Source of the DNA: a bacterium
GTDB lineage: Bacteria > Krumholzibacteriota > Krumholzibacteriia > Krumholzibacteriales > Krumholzibacteriaceae
Length of the DNA: 64,000 nt
NCBI GenBank assembly: GCA_020350885.1
Contig: CP070727.1
Span: 1,654,306-1,718,305, forward strand
Direction of reading: 5' to 3'
Part shown: in pieces, positions 1 through 7,874 of the stretch
Numbering within the stretch: position 1 is the stretch's first letter
Layout of the letters: each line of letters starts with the position of its first letter
Translations under genes and position numbers: made by a program
Notes under the pieces: model-generated
What the model saw: only the letters and a program-made list of their open reading frames with translations
Database searches by the model: none
Told to the model about the DNA's origin: nothing

Positions 1-168
1 TGGAAGATCGAGACCCTCCCTCGAATAGATATCGCCGAACGGGAACTCGACGAGGTAGCGGCCCAGCTCCGGTGCGATCTCCTTTAGGTCCTCAATGGCT
101 CTAAGTCCCGCTTTACCATCGACCTGTATCATTTTCTCCAAGCCTCTCTCGTACCGATCCTGCACCAT
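1..168 (-). CDS. Carboxymuconolactone decarboxylase-family protein (N-terminal part only)
   Basis: This is the N-terminal 56 codons of a minus-strand gene that runs off the left edge. The start is an ATG read from 168 to 166, with a good GGAAGGAG ribosome site a few bases upstream. The visible protein has an N-terminal RYERGLE helix and a later FGDIYSREGLDL segment. That arrangement is typical of the CMD/AhpD-like alpha-helical family, whose members are gamma-carboxymuconolactone decarboxylases or disulfide peroxidase-like enzymes. The catalytic cysteines, if present, would lie beyond the edge, so the exact activity cannot be called. It diverges from mraZ and shares a 396-base intergenic region with it. 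Confidence 0.7.
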   Translation of the reverse strand, partial: MVQDRYERGLEKMIQVDGKAGLRAIEDLKEIAPELGRYLVEFPFGDIYSREGLDLP

Positions 169-419
169 AGTGTACGCTCCTTCCCGCAGGTTGCATCGTG
201 GCGCCGAGGGTCCGTTAATTACCATCTCACCATAGATTTGTGCACACATCCAAGAATAAACGACACCTGTTCTTCCGTGCGAGCCGTGTGGGGGGGGAGG
301 TGTGGGAAATACGCATATCGGCTCGGCATCCCCGGCATTCTTTCATATACCCCTTGTATTTGTTTATAAAACAGGTTGTTACATGATGCAATTTAATTTG
401 GAATAGGGTAAAAATTTTC

Positions 420-448
420 TTGACAGGTGGGGGGAAGTGGAATAAAGT
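420..448 (+). promoter_or_regulatory. Sigma-70-type promoter for mraZ and the dcw cluster
   Basis: A perfect -35 TTGACA lies at 420-425. A 17-base spacer separates it from TAAAGT at 443-448, which matches four of six -10 positions. The spacer and -10 box are overlaid by the MraZ-type repeats, which fits repression by occlusion. The transcription start was not measured; it would fall near 455. Confidence 0.6.
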
Positions 449-461
449 GGGGACCAATGGT
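427..461 (+). promoter_or_regulatory. MraZ operator: four TGG-repeats with 10-base period
   Basis: GTGG occurs at 427, 437 and 447, and ATGG at 457. This makes four TGG-containing pentamers (TGGGG, TGGAA, TGGGG, TGGTA) spaced exactly 10 bases apart. MraZ is known to bind direct repeats of TGGGN separated by five bases upstream of its own gene. Position (overlapping the promoter of mraZ), period and sequence all agree with an autoregulatory MraZ site. Confidence 0.75.
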
Positions 462-564
462 AGAGAAGGGTAAGAAGGATACCATACTCTGAATAATATG
501 CTTCACTCTATCAGGTTCATGGATCAAAAACGTAATCGGCAAACCACACTGGAATGTACGGTGT

Positions 565-999
565 ATGAAAAACTACCTCGGATATTTCGAATGTAAGTTA
601 GATGCCAAGGGTCGTTTGATGATACCGGCTCGGTTCAGGCACCTCGTTTCAAGTGATACCGGCGGAGTGTACGTGATCAGCATGGGCAAGGAGAGGTGCC
701 TGAACCTTTTCTCGATTAAGGAGTGGGATGAAGTAATACTCAGCAAGCTGCACGAGCTTCCTCCAGGTCCTGAGAAACGCAAGTATATCCGGTTCTTCAG
801 CACCAAGTCCCTTACTCTCAATATCGACAAGGCGGGGCGGATCGCGATCCCCGCTCACTTTCTGGAGGCGATCGGCAATCCCAAGACGGTGGTGGTTGTG
901 GGGATTCTCAACTATATGGAGATCTGGGCTCCGGAGGATTATAACAAGGCACAGCAGGAAGTGGATGAGGCATTCATCGAGGGCGACTGGGAGTACTAG
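565..999 (+). CDS. mraZ: Transcriptional regulator MraZ
   Basis: MraZ is the ring-forming, AbrB-fold DNA-binding protein that controls the division and cell-wall cluster. The 144-aa length is normal for the family. Both diagnostic DxxxR motifs are present: DAKGR at residues 13-17 and DKAGR at 88-92, one in each half of the duplicated domain. It is the first gene of the dcw cluster and sits downstream of a four-repeat TGG operator overlapping its promoter, so autorepression is likely. The ribosome site in front of the ATG is weak. Confidence 0.95.
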   Translation: MKNYLGYFECKLDAKGRLMIPARFRHLVSSDTGGVYVISMGKERCLNLFSIKEWDEVILSKLHELPPGPEKRKYIRFFSTKSLTLNIDKAGRIAIPAHFLEAIGNPKTVVVVGILNYMEIWAPEDYNKAQQEVDEAFIEGDWEY

Positions 1000-1007
1000 G
1001 GACGGCG

Positions 1008-1385
1008 ATGCGGATATACAGGACCGAGAAGGATGGTATTGTCATATGGAAACTCTCGGGTGTCGTAGGTCTGGATGACGCCCGTACCCTCTCCCGCACG
1101 CTCCATAAAGATACGAACGGCACCGGTGGATGCTGGATCCTGGATTTCGAACAGGTCGAGCACGTCAACTATCGGGCGTTCAAGGTTCTCGAGGATTGGT
1201 TTCCATCCAATGCTCACGTCCTCATCAGCGGTCTCAGTGACTATATTCTCGATATATTTGCGATATTCAGGATGACAAACACCCTGCGGGTGTTCCCGGA
1301 TTGGAGAACGGCATTTCGGTACCTGATGGCCGAGCGGGGCAAAATCCTCGGATCCTCGCCCGTCAGTGCAATCGGACAGCAGTAG
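1008..1385 (+). CDS. STAS-domain protein inserted between mraZ and rsmH
   Basis: This 125-aa protein has the STAS (anti-sigma-factor antagonist) fold pattern: an N-terminal strand with IVIWKLSG, the central strand WILDFEQVEHV, then a helix beginning RAFKVLEDW. In SpoIIAA-type antagonists the loop after the central strand carries the phosphorylated Ser in a DS(S/G) motif. Here that position reads N54-Y55-R56, so classical phospho-switching looks unlikely. It starts 8 bases after mraZ and ends 8 bases before rsmH, so it is co-transcribed with division genes. The partner is unknown; an anti-sigma-type ATPase lies at 24.2 kb, but any link is inference. Confidence 0.75.
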   Translation: MRIYRTEKDGIVIWKLSGVVGLDDARTLSRTLHKDTNGTGGCWILDFEQVEHVNYRAFKVLEDWFPSNAHVLISGLSDYILDIFAIFRMTNTLRVFPDWRTAFRYLMAERGKILGSSPVSAIGQQ

Positions 1386-1393
1386 CATGAAAG

Positions 1394-2314
1394 ATGGGAT
1401 CCACGCAACATACCCCCGTTATGGTCGAGTCCGTGACGAAGTTCCTCGCGCCGAAGCCGGGTGGTCGCTATCTGGATGTGACGATGGGTGGCGGGGGGCA
1501 TGCGGAGCATCTCCTGAAGGCGGTAGGAGGGGATATCACGGTAGTCGGCATCGACCGGGATCCGGCCGCACTCGAGGTGGCCAGACACCGCCTCGCCGCC
1601 TTCGGGTCACGGGTCTCATTGGCGGTCGGCAACTTTCGTCACGTGAAGAGGATTGTTCCGGATGGCGACTTCGACGGGATTTTCGCCGATCTCGGGCTCT
1701 CCTCGCTCCAGCTAGCAGATACCGGCCGCGGATTCAGCTATCTGCGGGACGGACCGCTGGATATGTCAATGGGGCCGAACGGACGTTCCGTCGCAACACT
1801 GCTTCAACGGGGGGACGAGGGGGAGATCAGTGGAATTCTCAAGCAGTTCGGCCAGGTCAGGCGACACCGGACCCTCACGCGGGCGATCCTCACGGCCCGC
1901 ACGGCGGGACAGCTCGGCGGGACCATGGAGCTCAGGGCGGCGGTGGAGCGCGTCCTTCCAGTCCACGGCCGCATGCAGATTCTCTCGAAGGTGTTTCAAG
2001 CATTCAGGATATGGGCCAACGAGGAGTTGGAGTGTCTCAGGGACTTTCTACCGCAAGCCGTGCTCCTTCTCTCTACCGGCGGGAGGCTGGTCGTCATCAG
2101 CTACCACTCGCTGGAGGATGGGATCGTGAAAGGATACTTTCGGCGGGAGGAGAGGGATTGTATCTGTCCCCCGGATTTCCCGCAGTGCCGTTGCGGTCAT
2201 GCGGCTACGCTGGCGGTCATGACACGCAGACCGGTCCGGCCCTCCCCGGAGGAGGTCGCGGTGAATCCGCGGTCGAGAAGTGCGCGGCTCAGGGCCGCGG
2301 AGAAGCGCCAATAG
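1394..2314 (+). CDS. rsmH: 16S rRNA (cytosine-1402-N4)-methyltransferase RsmH
   Basis: RsmH (MraW) uses S-adenosylmethionine to methylate N4 of C1402 in the decoding site of 16S rRNA. The 306-aa protein begins with the typical HTPVMV segment. It has the SAM-binding motif DVTMGGGGHAEHLL at about 28-41, then ADLGLSSLQL, and SYHSLEDGIVK near the catalytic region. The ATG at 1394 gives the conserved N-terminus; an upstream ATG at 1387 is in another frame. It follows the STAS gene by 8 bases. A cysteine-rich segment (CICPPDFPQCRCG) before the C-terminus is common in this family. Confidence 0.96.
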   Translation: MGSTQHTPVMVESVTKFLAPKPGGRYLDVTMGGGGHAEHLLKAVGGDITVVGIDRDPAALEVARHRLAAFGSRVSLAVGNFRHVKRIVPDGDFDGIFADLGLSSLQLADTGRGFSYLRDGPLDMSMGPNGRSVATLLQRGDEGEISGILKQFGQVRRHRTLTRAILTARTAGQLGGTMELRAAVERVLPVHGRMQILSKVFQAFRIWANEELECLRDFLPQAVLLLSTGGRLVVISYHSLEDGIVKGYFRREERDCICPPDFPQCRCGHAATLAVMTRRPVRPSPEEVAVNPRSRSARLRAAEKRQ

Positions 2315-2427
2315 GTGTAATGCACGTGAACCGGTATCCGGGTGTACCGATGGTCGGTAGGAGAAGATCCGACACAGAGGCGTAGACGCTCGGATCTCTT
2401 GAGAACCCAGGAAGAAGAGGATCGGAG

Positions 2428-2856
2428 ATGAGCACGAATATGAATCTTCAATCGGGTATTTCGCTGATCGTAAAGAGGGCGCTCGAAGGAAGGATCAGCC
2501 CTCTGAATTTTATGCTCGTTCTGGGCTTCTTCTCGAGTCTCGTTCTGCTCTACATATCGCTCCATGTATACCTCTTCACGATATCGAAGGATATCACCAC
2601 GAATCGCGAGCGGCGGGCGGAGATGATGGACCAGAATACACGGCTTACCGCCATCTATAACGATCTCATCGCCCCGGAACGCATCATTCCCCTCGTCGAG
2701 CGGATGGGGCTGAGGGCGGGCTCCGGCGAGGAAGTGAAAAGGTTTGCATTGTATGAGTACGGAACACCTCAGCGGACCGAGGCCGCCGGCATCGCACGTG
2801 TCAGTTCTCGAAAGAGTGATGAAGAGATCTTTCTAATCGAACCGGAGAGCAGATGA
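2428..2856 (+). CDS. ftsL: Cell division protein FtsL-like
   Basis: FtsL is a small bitopic divisome protein that pairs with FtsB and supports FtsQ-FtsW-FtsI. The 142-aa protein has a short cytoplasmic N-terminus, one transmembrane helix at about residues 28-50, a predicted coiled-coil region, and a RIIPLVERMGLR segment resembling the FtsL family end. Sequence conservation in FtsL is low, so the call leans on topology and on the invariant position between rsmH and ftsI. Its stop overlaps the ftsI start in an ATGA arrangement. A 113-base gap without obvious signals separates it from rsmH. Confidence 0.8.
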   Translation: MSTNMNLQSGISLIVKRALEGRISPLNFMLVLGFFSSLVLLYISLHVYLFTISKDITTNRERRAEMMDQNTRLTAIYNDLIAPERIIPLVERMGLRAGSGEEVKRFALYEYGTPQRTEAAGIARVSSRKSDEEIFLIEPESR

Positions 2857-4988
2857 GCGGTCAGTTTCCACAATGGCGCCTGCGCCTTCTATCCGTCTTC
2901 GCCGCGCTCATAGTCTGCATCCTTCTCTACCGGATCGTTCAGATTCAAATCACCAGGCACGACGAGTACCTACAGAGGGCCAAGGATCAATGGCACGAGA
3001 AGATCACCTGGCCTGCACGGCGGGGAAGTATATTCGATCGCAACGGTGTGCCGCTTGCCGTGACACACCGGATTTATACACTTGGTGTGACACCCAGTCA
3101 CTTCCTCGAGAATGTAGAGGCGGTCAATTACGTGGCCGATCTGCTGGGACATTCACCGAGGAGGCTACGTACCACCTTGCCTAAGGATAGAGTCTATGTA
3201 CCGTTGAGCAGGGACCTCCATCTTACCGAAGATCAGGTGCATCAGCTCTCTTCATTGCACGGCGTGCGTCTCGACTCGAACCATGACCGCCTCTACCCTT
3301 TCGGCTCCGTACCGCAGCGACTCATCGGCAGCATCAACCATTCCGGTTCGGGAGTGGCGGGGGTGGAGCTCGCCTTTCAATCGCATCTCGCCGGTGCAAA
3401 CGGATGGCTGCTCGCCAACAAGGATGCCAGAGATTCGACATTCCATCTCGCCAACGCCCCGGGACGAAGGCCTCGCAACGGAGGGGATGTCTATCTCACG
3501 ATCGATTCCGGAGTGCAGTCTATCGTTGATTTCGAAATCCAGCAGGCCGTCGAGCGATACGGTGCGCGACGCGGCGTGGCGGTGATCCTGGACCCCTTCA
3601 CCGGCGACATCCTGGCCCTCTCTGAGCGATATGCGGACGCAGGTGCGAGTGTATCGAACCTGCCGGACGCCACTGCGCTCTACTCCGTGAGTTGCATCTA
3701 CGAGCCGGGTTCGACCTTCAAGCTCGTCACCCATTCCTATCTTCTCGAGCATGGAATCGCGACACCCTACAGTGTCTACTACGGGGAAAAGGGCAAGGCG
3801 GCATTCGACTTCGGCACCTTCAGGGATGATCACCCCCACGAGTGGCTGAACTTCAAGGAATCCTTTGTCCACTCGAGCAATATCTGCACAATCAAGGCCG
3901 TGTGCGGCAGTGATACCTACGATTTCTACCGGTATATCATGCACTTCGGTTTCGGGGGAAGGACGGGCATAAGCCTGCCGGCCGAATCTGGAGGTACGCT
4001 GCGGCCCCCGAAGGAGTGGTCGGCGCGGTCCCTGCCGAGTATATCGATCGGGCACGAGATCGGTGTTACCGTTCTCCAGATGGCGATGGCGTATTGTGCG
4101 CTCGCCAACGGCGGAGAGCTGCTCTCTCCCCGGATCGCAATCGGATTCCATGACGGGAAGGGATGCACGCGTACGGAGCTGCCGGTTGTGCGGGTCCGCC
4201 GGGTATTCTCCGAGAAGACCGCAGCGATGCTGAAGGAGTTCTGCAGGGAGGTTGTGGTCAAGGGGACGGGAGAGAAGGCTGCGGTCGACGGCATACCGGT
4301 CGCCGGCAAGACGGGCACCTCCCAGAAGGCCGGCTCGAACGGTTACGAGCCGGGCAAGTATATCGCAAGCTTCATCGGATTTGCTCCGGTCGCCAAACCA
4401 CGGGTCGTCTGTCTCGTCCTCCTCGATGAACCGACATACCCTTACTATTGGGGTGGTGAATCGGCGGCGGTCGTATTCAGTCATATCATAGAAGGGATCA
4501 ACCTCTCCACGGACCTCATTATCGGAGAGCCGACCTGGGAGGTCGCCGTCCCGGAGGAACGGGTAGAACGGGTAGAGCGGGTTACCGTACCCTCACTCTT
4601 GAGACTCCCGTACGAGGATGCCGAAGCCCTTGCCTCACGCAACGGCTTCACGGTCGAGAGCAATTCCACTCGTGGCTTCGTATATTCGCAGACACCGGGT
4701 CCGGGGACCCTGTCGGAACGAGGGCGGACGATCCGGCTGCTCTTCGGTCCGTCTCGGGCCGGCGCACAGGCGAAGGTACGCGTTCCCGATCTTGTGGGGC
4801 TCTCCATCCGTGAGGCTCGGCGGATGCTCCTCTCCTGCGGGCTAAAGAGCCGGGTGAAGGGTTACGGCATCGTGGCCCGCCAGCGTCCCAGGGCCGGGCT
4901 CTACGTACAATCCGCATCCGCGGTGATGCTCGTATGTAATTCGCCGTGTCCGGTCGTGCAACGAACGAAACTCGCTCATCGCAGGTGA
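2853..4988 (+). CDS. ftsI: Peptidoglycan transpeptidase FtsI (PBP3) with two PASTA domains
   Basis: This class B penicillin-binding protein cross-links septal peptidoglycan. The 711-aa protein has an N-terminal transmembrane anchor (about 11-29), a pedestal domain starting near RRGSIFDRNG (57-65), and a transpeptidase domain with all three catalytic motifs: S287-TFK, S341-SN and K486-TG. Two PASTA domains follow at about 577-634 and 642-696, a C-terminal extension more familiar from Gram-positive and spore-forming lineages. The linker before them contains a 9-base tandem repeat encoding ERV three times. It starts inside the ftsL stop codon, so translation is coupled. Confidence 0.95.
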   Translation: MSGQFPQWRLRLLSVFAALIVCILLYRIVQIQITRHDEYLQRAKDQWHEKITWPARRGSIFDRNGVPLAVTHRIYTLGVTPSHFLENVEAVNYVADLLGHSPRRLRTTLPKDRVYVPLSRDLHLTEDQVHQLSSLHGVRLDSNHDRLYPFGSVPQRLIGSINHSGSGVAGVELAFQSHLAGANGWLLANKDARDSTFHLANAPGRRPRNGGDVYLTIDSGVQSIVDFEIQQAVERYGARRGVAVILDPFTGDILALSERYADAGASVSNLPDATALYSVSCIYEPGSTFKLVTHSYLLEHGIATPYSVYYGEKGKAAFDFGTFRDDHPHEWLNFKESFVHSSNICTIKAVCGSDTYDFYRYIMHFGFGGRTGISLPAESGGTLRPPKEWSARSLPSISIGHEIGVTVLQMAMAYCALANGGELLSPRIAIGFHDGKGCTRTELPVVRVRRVFSEKTAAMLKEFCREVVVKGTGEKAAVDGIPVAGKTGTSQKAGSNGYEPGKYIASFIGFAPVAKPRVVCLVLLDEPTYPYYWGGESAAVVFSHIIEGINLSTDLIIGEPTWEVAVPEERVERVERVTVPSLLRLPYEDAEALASRNGFTVESNSTRGFVYSQTPGPGTLSERGRTIRLLFGPSRAGAQAKVRVPDLVGLSIREARRMLLSCGLKSRVKGYGIVARQRPRAGLYVQSASAVMLVCNSPCPVVQRTKLAHRR
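4557..4583 (+). repeat. 9-base tandem repeat (x3) in the ftsI linker
   Basis: GAACGGGTA occurs twice in tandem at 4557-4565 and 4566-4574, followed by a diverged third copy, GAGCGGGTT, at 4575-4583. It encodes three ERV units in the linker between the transpeptidase and the PASTA domains. Because the unit is a multiple of three, copy changes would alter linker length without a frameshift. Confidence 0.8.
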
Positions 4989-4996
4989 GGTCGGTA

Positions 4997-6475
4997 TTGA
5001 AGCTTTCGGATCTCATAGGCGGCATTGAAGGTATCGGGAGCTTGAACGGTCCCGATGTCGAGATTTCCGGCATCTCCACGGATACGAGGACGATTGCACA
5101 GGGTGACCTCTTCGTGGCTGTGCGCGGTGAGACGTACGACGGCCATGAATTCCTCTCGCAGGCGGTTGCGGGCGGGGCGTCCGCCCTCGTAGCAGAGCGG
5201 CGGATCGAGACCACCGTACCGGTGGTTGTTGTGAAGGATTCGACGGCTGCGGCGGCACTGTGCGCAAAACGGTTCTTCTCGGATCCTTCCTCCGACATCA
5301 CCCTCGTCGGCATAACCGGGACGAACGGGAAGACATCGACCTCATTTCTCCTGCGGTCGATACTGCAAAGGGCTGTTGGGAAGACGGGGATCATCGGAAC
5401 CGTAGGCTTCGGCTCATCCATCGAGCTGGCAGAGGCAACGCACACGACACCCGATTCGGTGAACCTGTACCGGATCATATCCGAGTTCCGGGGGGCTGGG
5501 TGCCGGGCGGTGGTGATGGAGGTAAGTTCACATGCATTGACCCAGAAGAGGATAACCGGTCTCGAATTCGACGTCGGTCTGTTCACAAATATAACGAGGG
5601 ATCATCTCGACTATCACGGGACATTCGAGCGCTACGTGGCCGCGAAGGAGATGCTGGCTCATAACCTTATCGATCCGAACCGGTGCAGGGAGAACGGAAC
5701 ACTCGTCTACAACCTCGACAACCCGAGCGTTGTCTCGATCGCCGGTCGCTTCTCGGGGATGAGCATATCCTACGGTTTTTCCCGGGAAGCCGATGTACGT
5801 GCAGAGCGGTTGGGCGCTGATCTGAGTGGGACTAGCTTCGAGCTTTTCATAGGAAGCATGCACTTCCCGGTCAGCTTGGAACTACTAGGCTCGTTCAGCG
5901 CCCATAACGCCCTTGCCGCCGCTACTGCGGCACATGCCCTCGGTGCGGGTCCGGAGGATATCGTTGCCGGTCTCGAGGCGGTCAGCGAGGTGCCGGGAAG
6001 GTTCCAGGTCATCTCCACGGATGTGGGACCGAAGGTCATCGTCGATTACGCCCATACGCCGGACGCCCTCGAGGGCCTGCTCACCTTCTGCAGGGAGCTC
6101 GGGCCGAAGCGGATCCTGACGGTGTTCGGGTGTGGAGGCGACCGGGACCGGGGGAAGCGTCCGATGATGGGACGTATCGCCTCCGAGCTCAGTGACGCCG
6201 TTTACATCACCGACGACAATCCGAGGACGGAGGATCCCGAGACTATCGTGCGTGAGGTGCTCACCGGCGTCCACGGGGTGACCCCGGTTGTCATCAGGGA
6301 CCGCCGTGAGGCTATCCACCGGGTAGTGCGGGATGCGGGCGTGGGCGATCTTGTGGTGATAGCCGGTAAGGGTCACGAGAAAGAACAGATACTCGCCGAT
6401 CGCCGTATTCCCTTCAGTGACGCGGACGAGGCGATGGACGCATTGAGACGAGCGGAGGTTGGTAATCAGGGTTGA
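4997..6475 (+). CDS. murE: UDP-MurNAc-L-Ala-D-Glu:meso-diaminopimelate ligase MurE
   Basis: MurE adds the third peptide residue to UDP-MurNAc-dipeptide in the cytoplasm. From the TTG at 4997 it is 492 aa, the usual length. I prefer that TTG because AGGTGAGG lies about 6 bases upstream and the protein then begins at the normal LSDLI element. An in-frame ATG at 4946 would overlap ftsI by 43 bases. The ATP-binding GTNGKT is at about 108-113. The substrate-selecting DNPR motif is at about 407-410, which is known to mark meso-diaminopimelate rather than lysine enzymes. Confidence 0.95.
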   Translation: MKLSDLIGGIEGIGSLNGPDVEISGISTDTRTIAQGDLFVAVRGETYDGHEFLSQAVAGGASALVAERRIETTVPVVVVKDSTAAAALCAKRFFSDPSSDITLVGITGTNGKTSTSFLLRSILQRAVGKTGIIGTVGFGSSIELAEATHTTPDSVNLYRIISEFRGAGCRAVVMEVSSHALTQKRITGLEFDVGLFTNITRDHLDYHGTFERYVAAKEMLAHNLIDPNRCRENGTLVYNLDNPSVVSIAGRFSGMSISYGFSREADVRAERLGADLSGTSFELFIGSMHFPVSLELLGSFSAHNALAAATAAHALGAGPEDIVAGLEAVSEVPGRFQVISTDVGPKVIVDYAHTPDALEGLLTFCRELGPKRILTVFGCGGDRDRGKRPMMGRIASELSDAVYITDDNPRTEDPETIVREVLTGVHGVTPVVIRDRREAIHRVVRDAGVGDLVVIAGKGHEKEQILADRRIPFSDADEAMDALRRAEVGNQG

Positions 6476-7874
6476 ACTGCGATGGATTGCCGAAGCTCTG
6501 AAAAACGTCGGGGAAGATGTCGACGATCCGGGCGAGGGTTGTGTCGAAGGAGTGTCGATAGATACGAGGTCCGGATGTGCCGGGGCCCTCTTCGTCGCTC
6601 TAAAGGGTGAATGTTCGGACGGTCATAGTTATCTCACCGAAGCGGTCGAGAGGGGTGCAGCTGCGTTACTCGTTTCACGGAAGAGGCGATCGGAGGCCGA
6701 ATCGGCGGCTGGCGGGCTCCCCGTGTTCAGCGTTGGCGAAACGCTCCTGGGACTCCAGGCCCTGGCGGCCTCTTACCGGGAACGTGTCGGCCCCCGGGTC
6801 GTTGCCGTGACGGGAAGCACGGGAAAGACGGGTACCAAGGATATGATCGCCGGGATACTCGCAAGGAGGTTCAAGGTTCACGCCACGCCGGGCAACCTGA
6901 ACAACCACATCGGCCTGCCGCTCACCCTTCTCGGGATGGAGGGGGAGGAGGATGTCTTGGTGGCCGAGATGGGCGCAAACCACAAGAACGAGATAAGCCG
7001 TCTCGCCTCGATCGCCAAGCCGGAGATCGGCGTTGTAACGAACATCGGGCCGTGCCATCTCGAGTTTTTCGGCAGCCTCGCCGGGGTCGCCGAAGCGAAG
7101 GCGGAGCTCGTTGAGGCGCTCACACCCGCCGGTACGGCCGTTCTGCCGGCGGATGACGAATTTTTCTGTTTCCTGAGGGAGCGCACCAGTGCGCGTGTCG
7201 TCTCCTTCGGGCTCTCGGAGGCGTCGGACTGGAGGATCGGGGATATCGAGGTCGGCAACGGCGGTGGGTACCGTTTTACAATCGGCAGTCATCCCATGCG
7301 GATCGCCCGCTACGGCAGGCATAATATACTCAATGCAGCGGCTGCGGCGACCGTCGGGTTCCTTCTCGAGGTACCTCCCGAGACGGTCGCTGAGGCGCTT
7401 GCCGGTGTCGGGGCCGCCGACGGGAGAGGCATCCTCTATGACGTCGGCGGGATTCTGGTTGCTGACGAATCCTACAACGCCAATCCCGACTCGATCAGGG
7501 CGGCCGTCGATGGCTTCGTGGAGATTCCGGTTTCAGGAAAACGGTGGCTCGTGATCGGCGACATGCTCGAGCTCGGAGATCACAGTATCAAGCTGCACGC
7601 CGAGGTGGGTGTCCACTGCGGCAGGGCGGGGGTCGACGGCATCTTCACGCTCGGTGCCGAGACGGTGGAGCTCAGCCGCGCCGCTGCGGCGCAGCGCAGG
7701 GCACCGGGGGCGATCAGCCACTTCCTGGGTGTCGAAACACTTGCCGAGTACCTGAACGGCCTTCTATCGGAGGGTGATGCGGTCCTGGTGAAGGGGTCAC
7801 GCGGCATGCATATGGAGCGCGTGATCGAGGAGCTGGAACGGCTCCGCAGCACCGCAAGGAGGAGAGTGGACTGA
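6459..7874 (+). CDS. murF: UDP-MurNAc-tripeptide:D-Ala-D-Ala ligase MurF
   Basis: MurF attaches D-Ala-D-Ala to the UDP-MurNAc-tripeptide. The 471-aa protein shows the Mur ligase layout: an N-terminal uridine-binding domain with SIDTRSGCAGALFVALKG, the ATP site GSTGKT at 119-124, a central EMGANHKNEI segment, and a C-terminal DESYNANPDS element. The start is uncertain: TTG at 6459 gives a 17-base overlap with murE but sits immediately behind CGGAGG. I found no better in-frame codon nearby. It ends in a TGATG overlap with mraY. Confidence 0.94.
   Translation: MVIRVELRWIAEALKNVGEDVDDPGEGCVEGVSIDTRSGCAGALFVALKGECSDGHSYLTEAVERGAAALLVSRKRRSEAESAAGGLPVFSVGETLLGLQALAASYRERVGPRVVAVTGSTGKTGTKDMIAGILARRFKVHATPGNLNNHIGLPLTLLGMEGEEDVLVAEMGANHKNEISRLASIAKPEIGVVTNIGPCHLEFFGSLAGVAEAKAELVEALTPAGTAVLPADDEFFCFLRERTSARVVSFGLSEASDWRIGDIEVGNGGGYRFTIGSHPMRIARYGRHNILNAAAAATVGFLLEVPPETVAEALAGVGAADGRGILYDVGGILVADESYNANPDSIRAAVDGFVEIPVSGKRWLVIGDMLELGDHSIKLHAEVGVHCGRAGVDGIFTLGAETVELSRAAAAQRRAPGAISHFLGVETLAEYLNGLLSEGDAVLVKGSRGMHMERVIEELERLRSTARRRVD

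Larger units (their letters stand above)
169..564. other. Intergenic region between the CMD gene and mraZ
   Basis: This 396-base gap has no convincing coding sequence. It contains an 8-base G run at 290-297, an AT-rich stretch at about 360-420, and the mraZ promoter with its operator at 420-460. The minus-strand reading frame at 227-457 has no family resemblance and crosses the operator, so I do not treat it as a gene. From the operator to the mraZ start is about 105 bases of leader in which I see no clear hairpin terminator. Confidence 0.6.

Noticed and set aside
227..457. 76-aa minus-strand frame upstream of mraZ
   Set aside because: No ribosome site or family resemblance, and it lies across the mraZ promoter and operator.
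1366..2385. 339-aa + strand frame overlapping rsmH
   Set aside because: It is a shadow of the rsmH coding frame with arginine/glycine-rich low-complexity translation; rsmH is unmistakable.
3252..4484. 410-aa minus-strand frame inside ftsI
   Set aside because: Antisense to a clear PBP; a GC-rich codon pattern keeps the opposite frame open. No motif or ribosome site.
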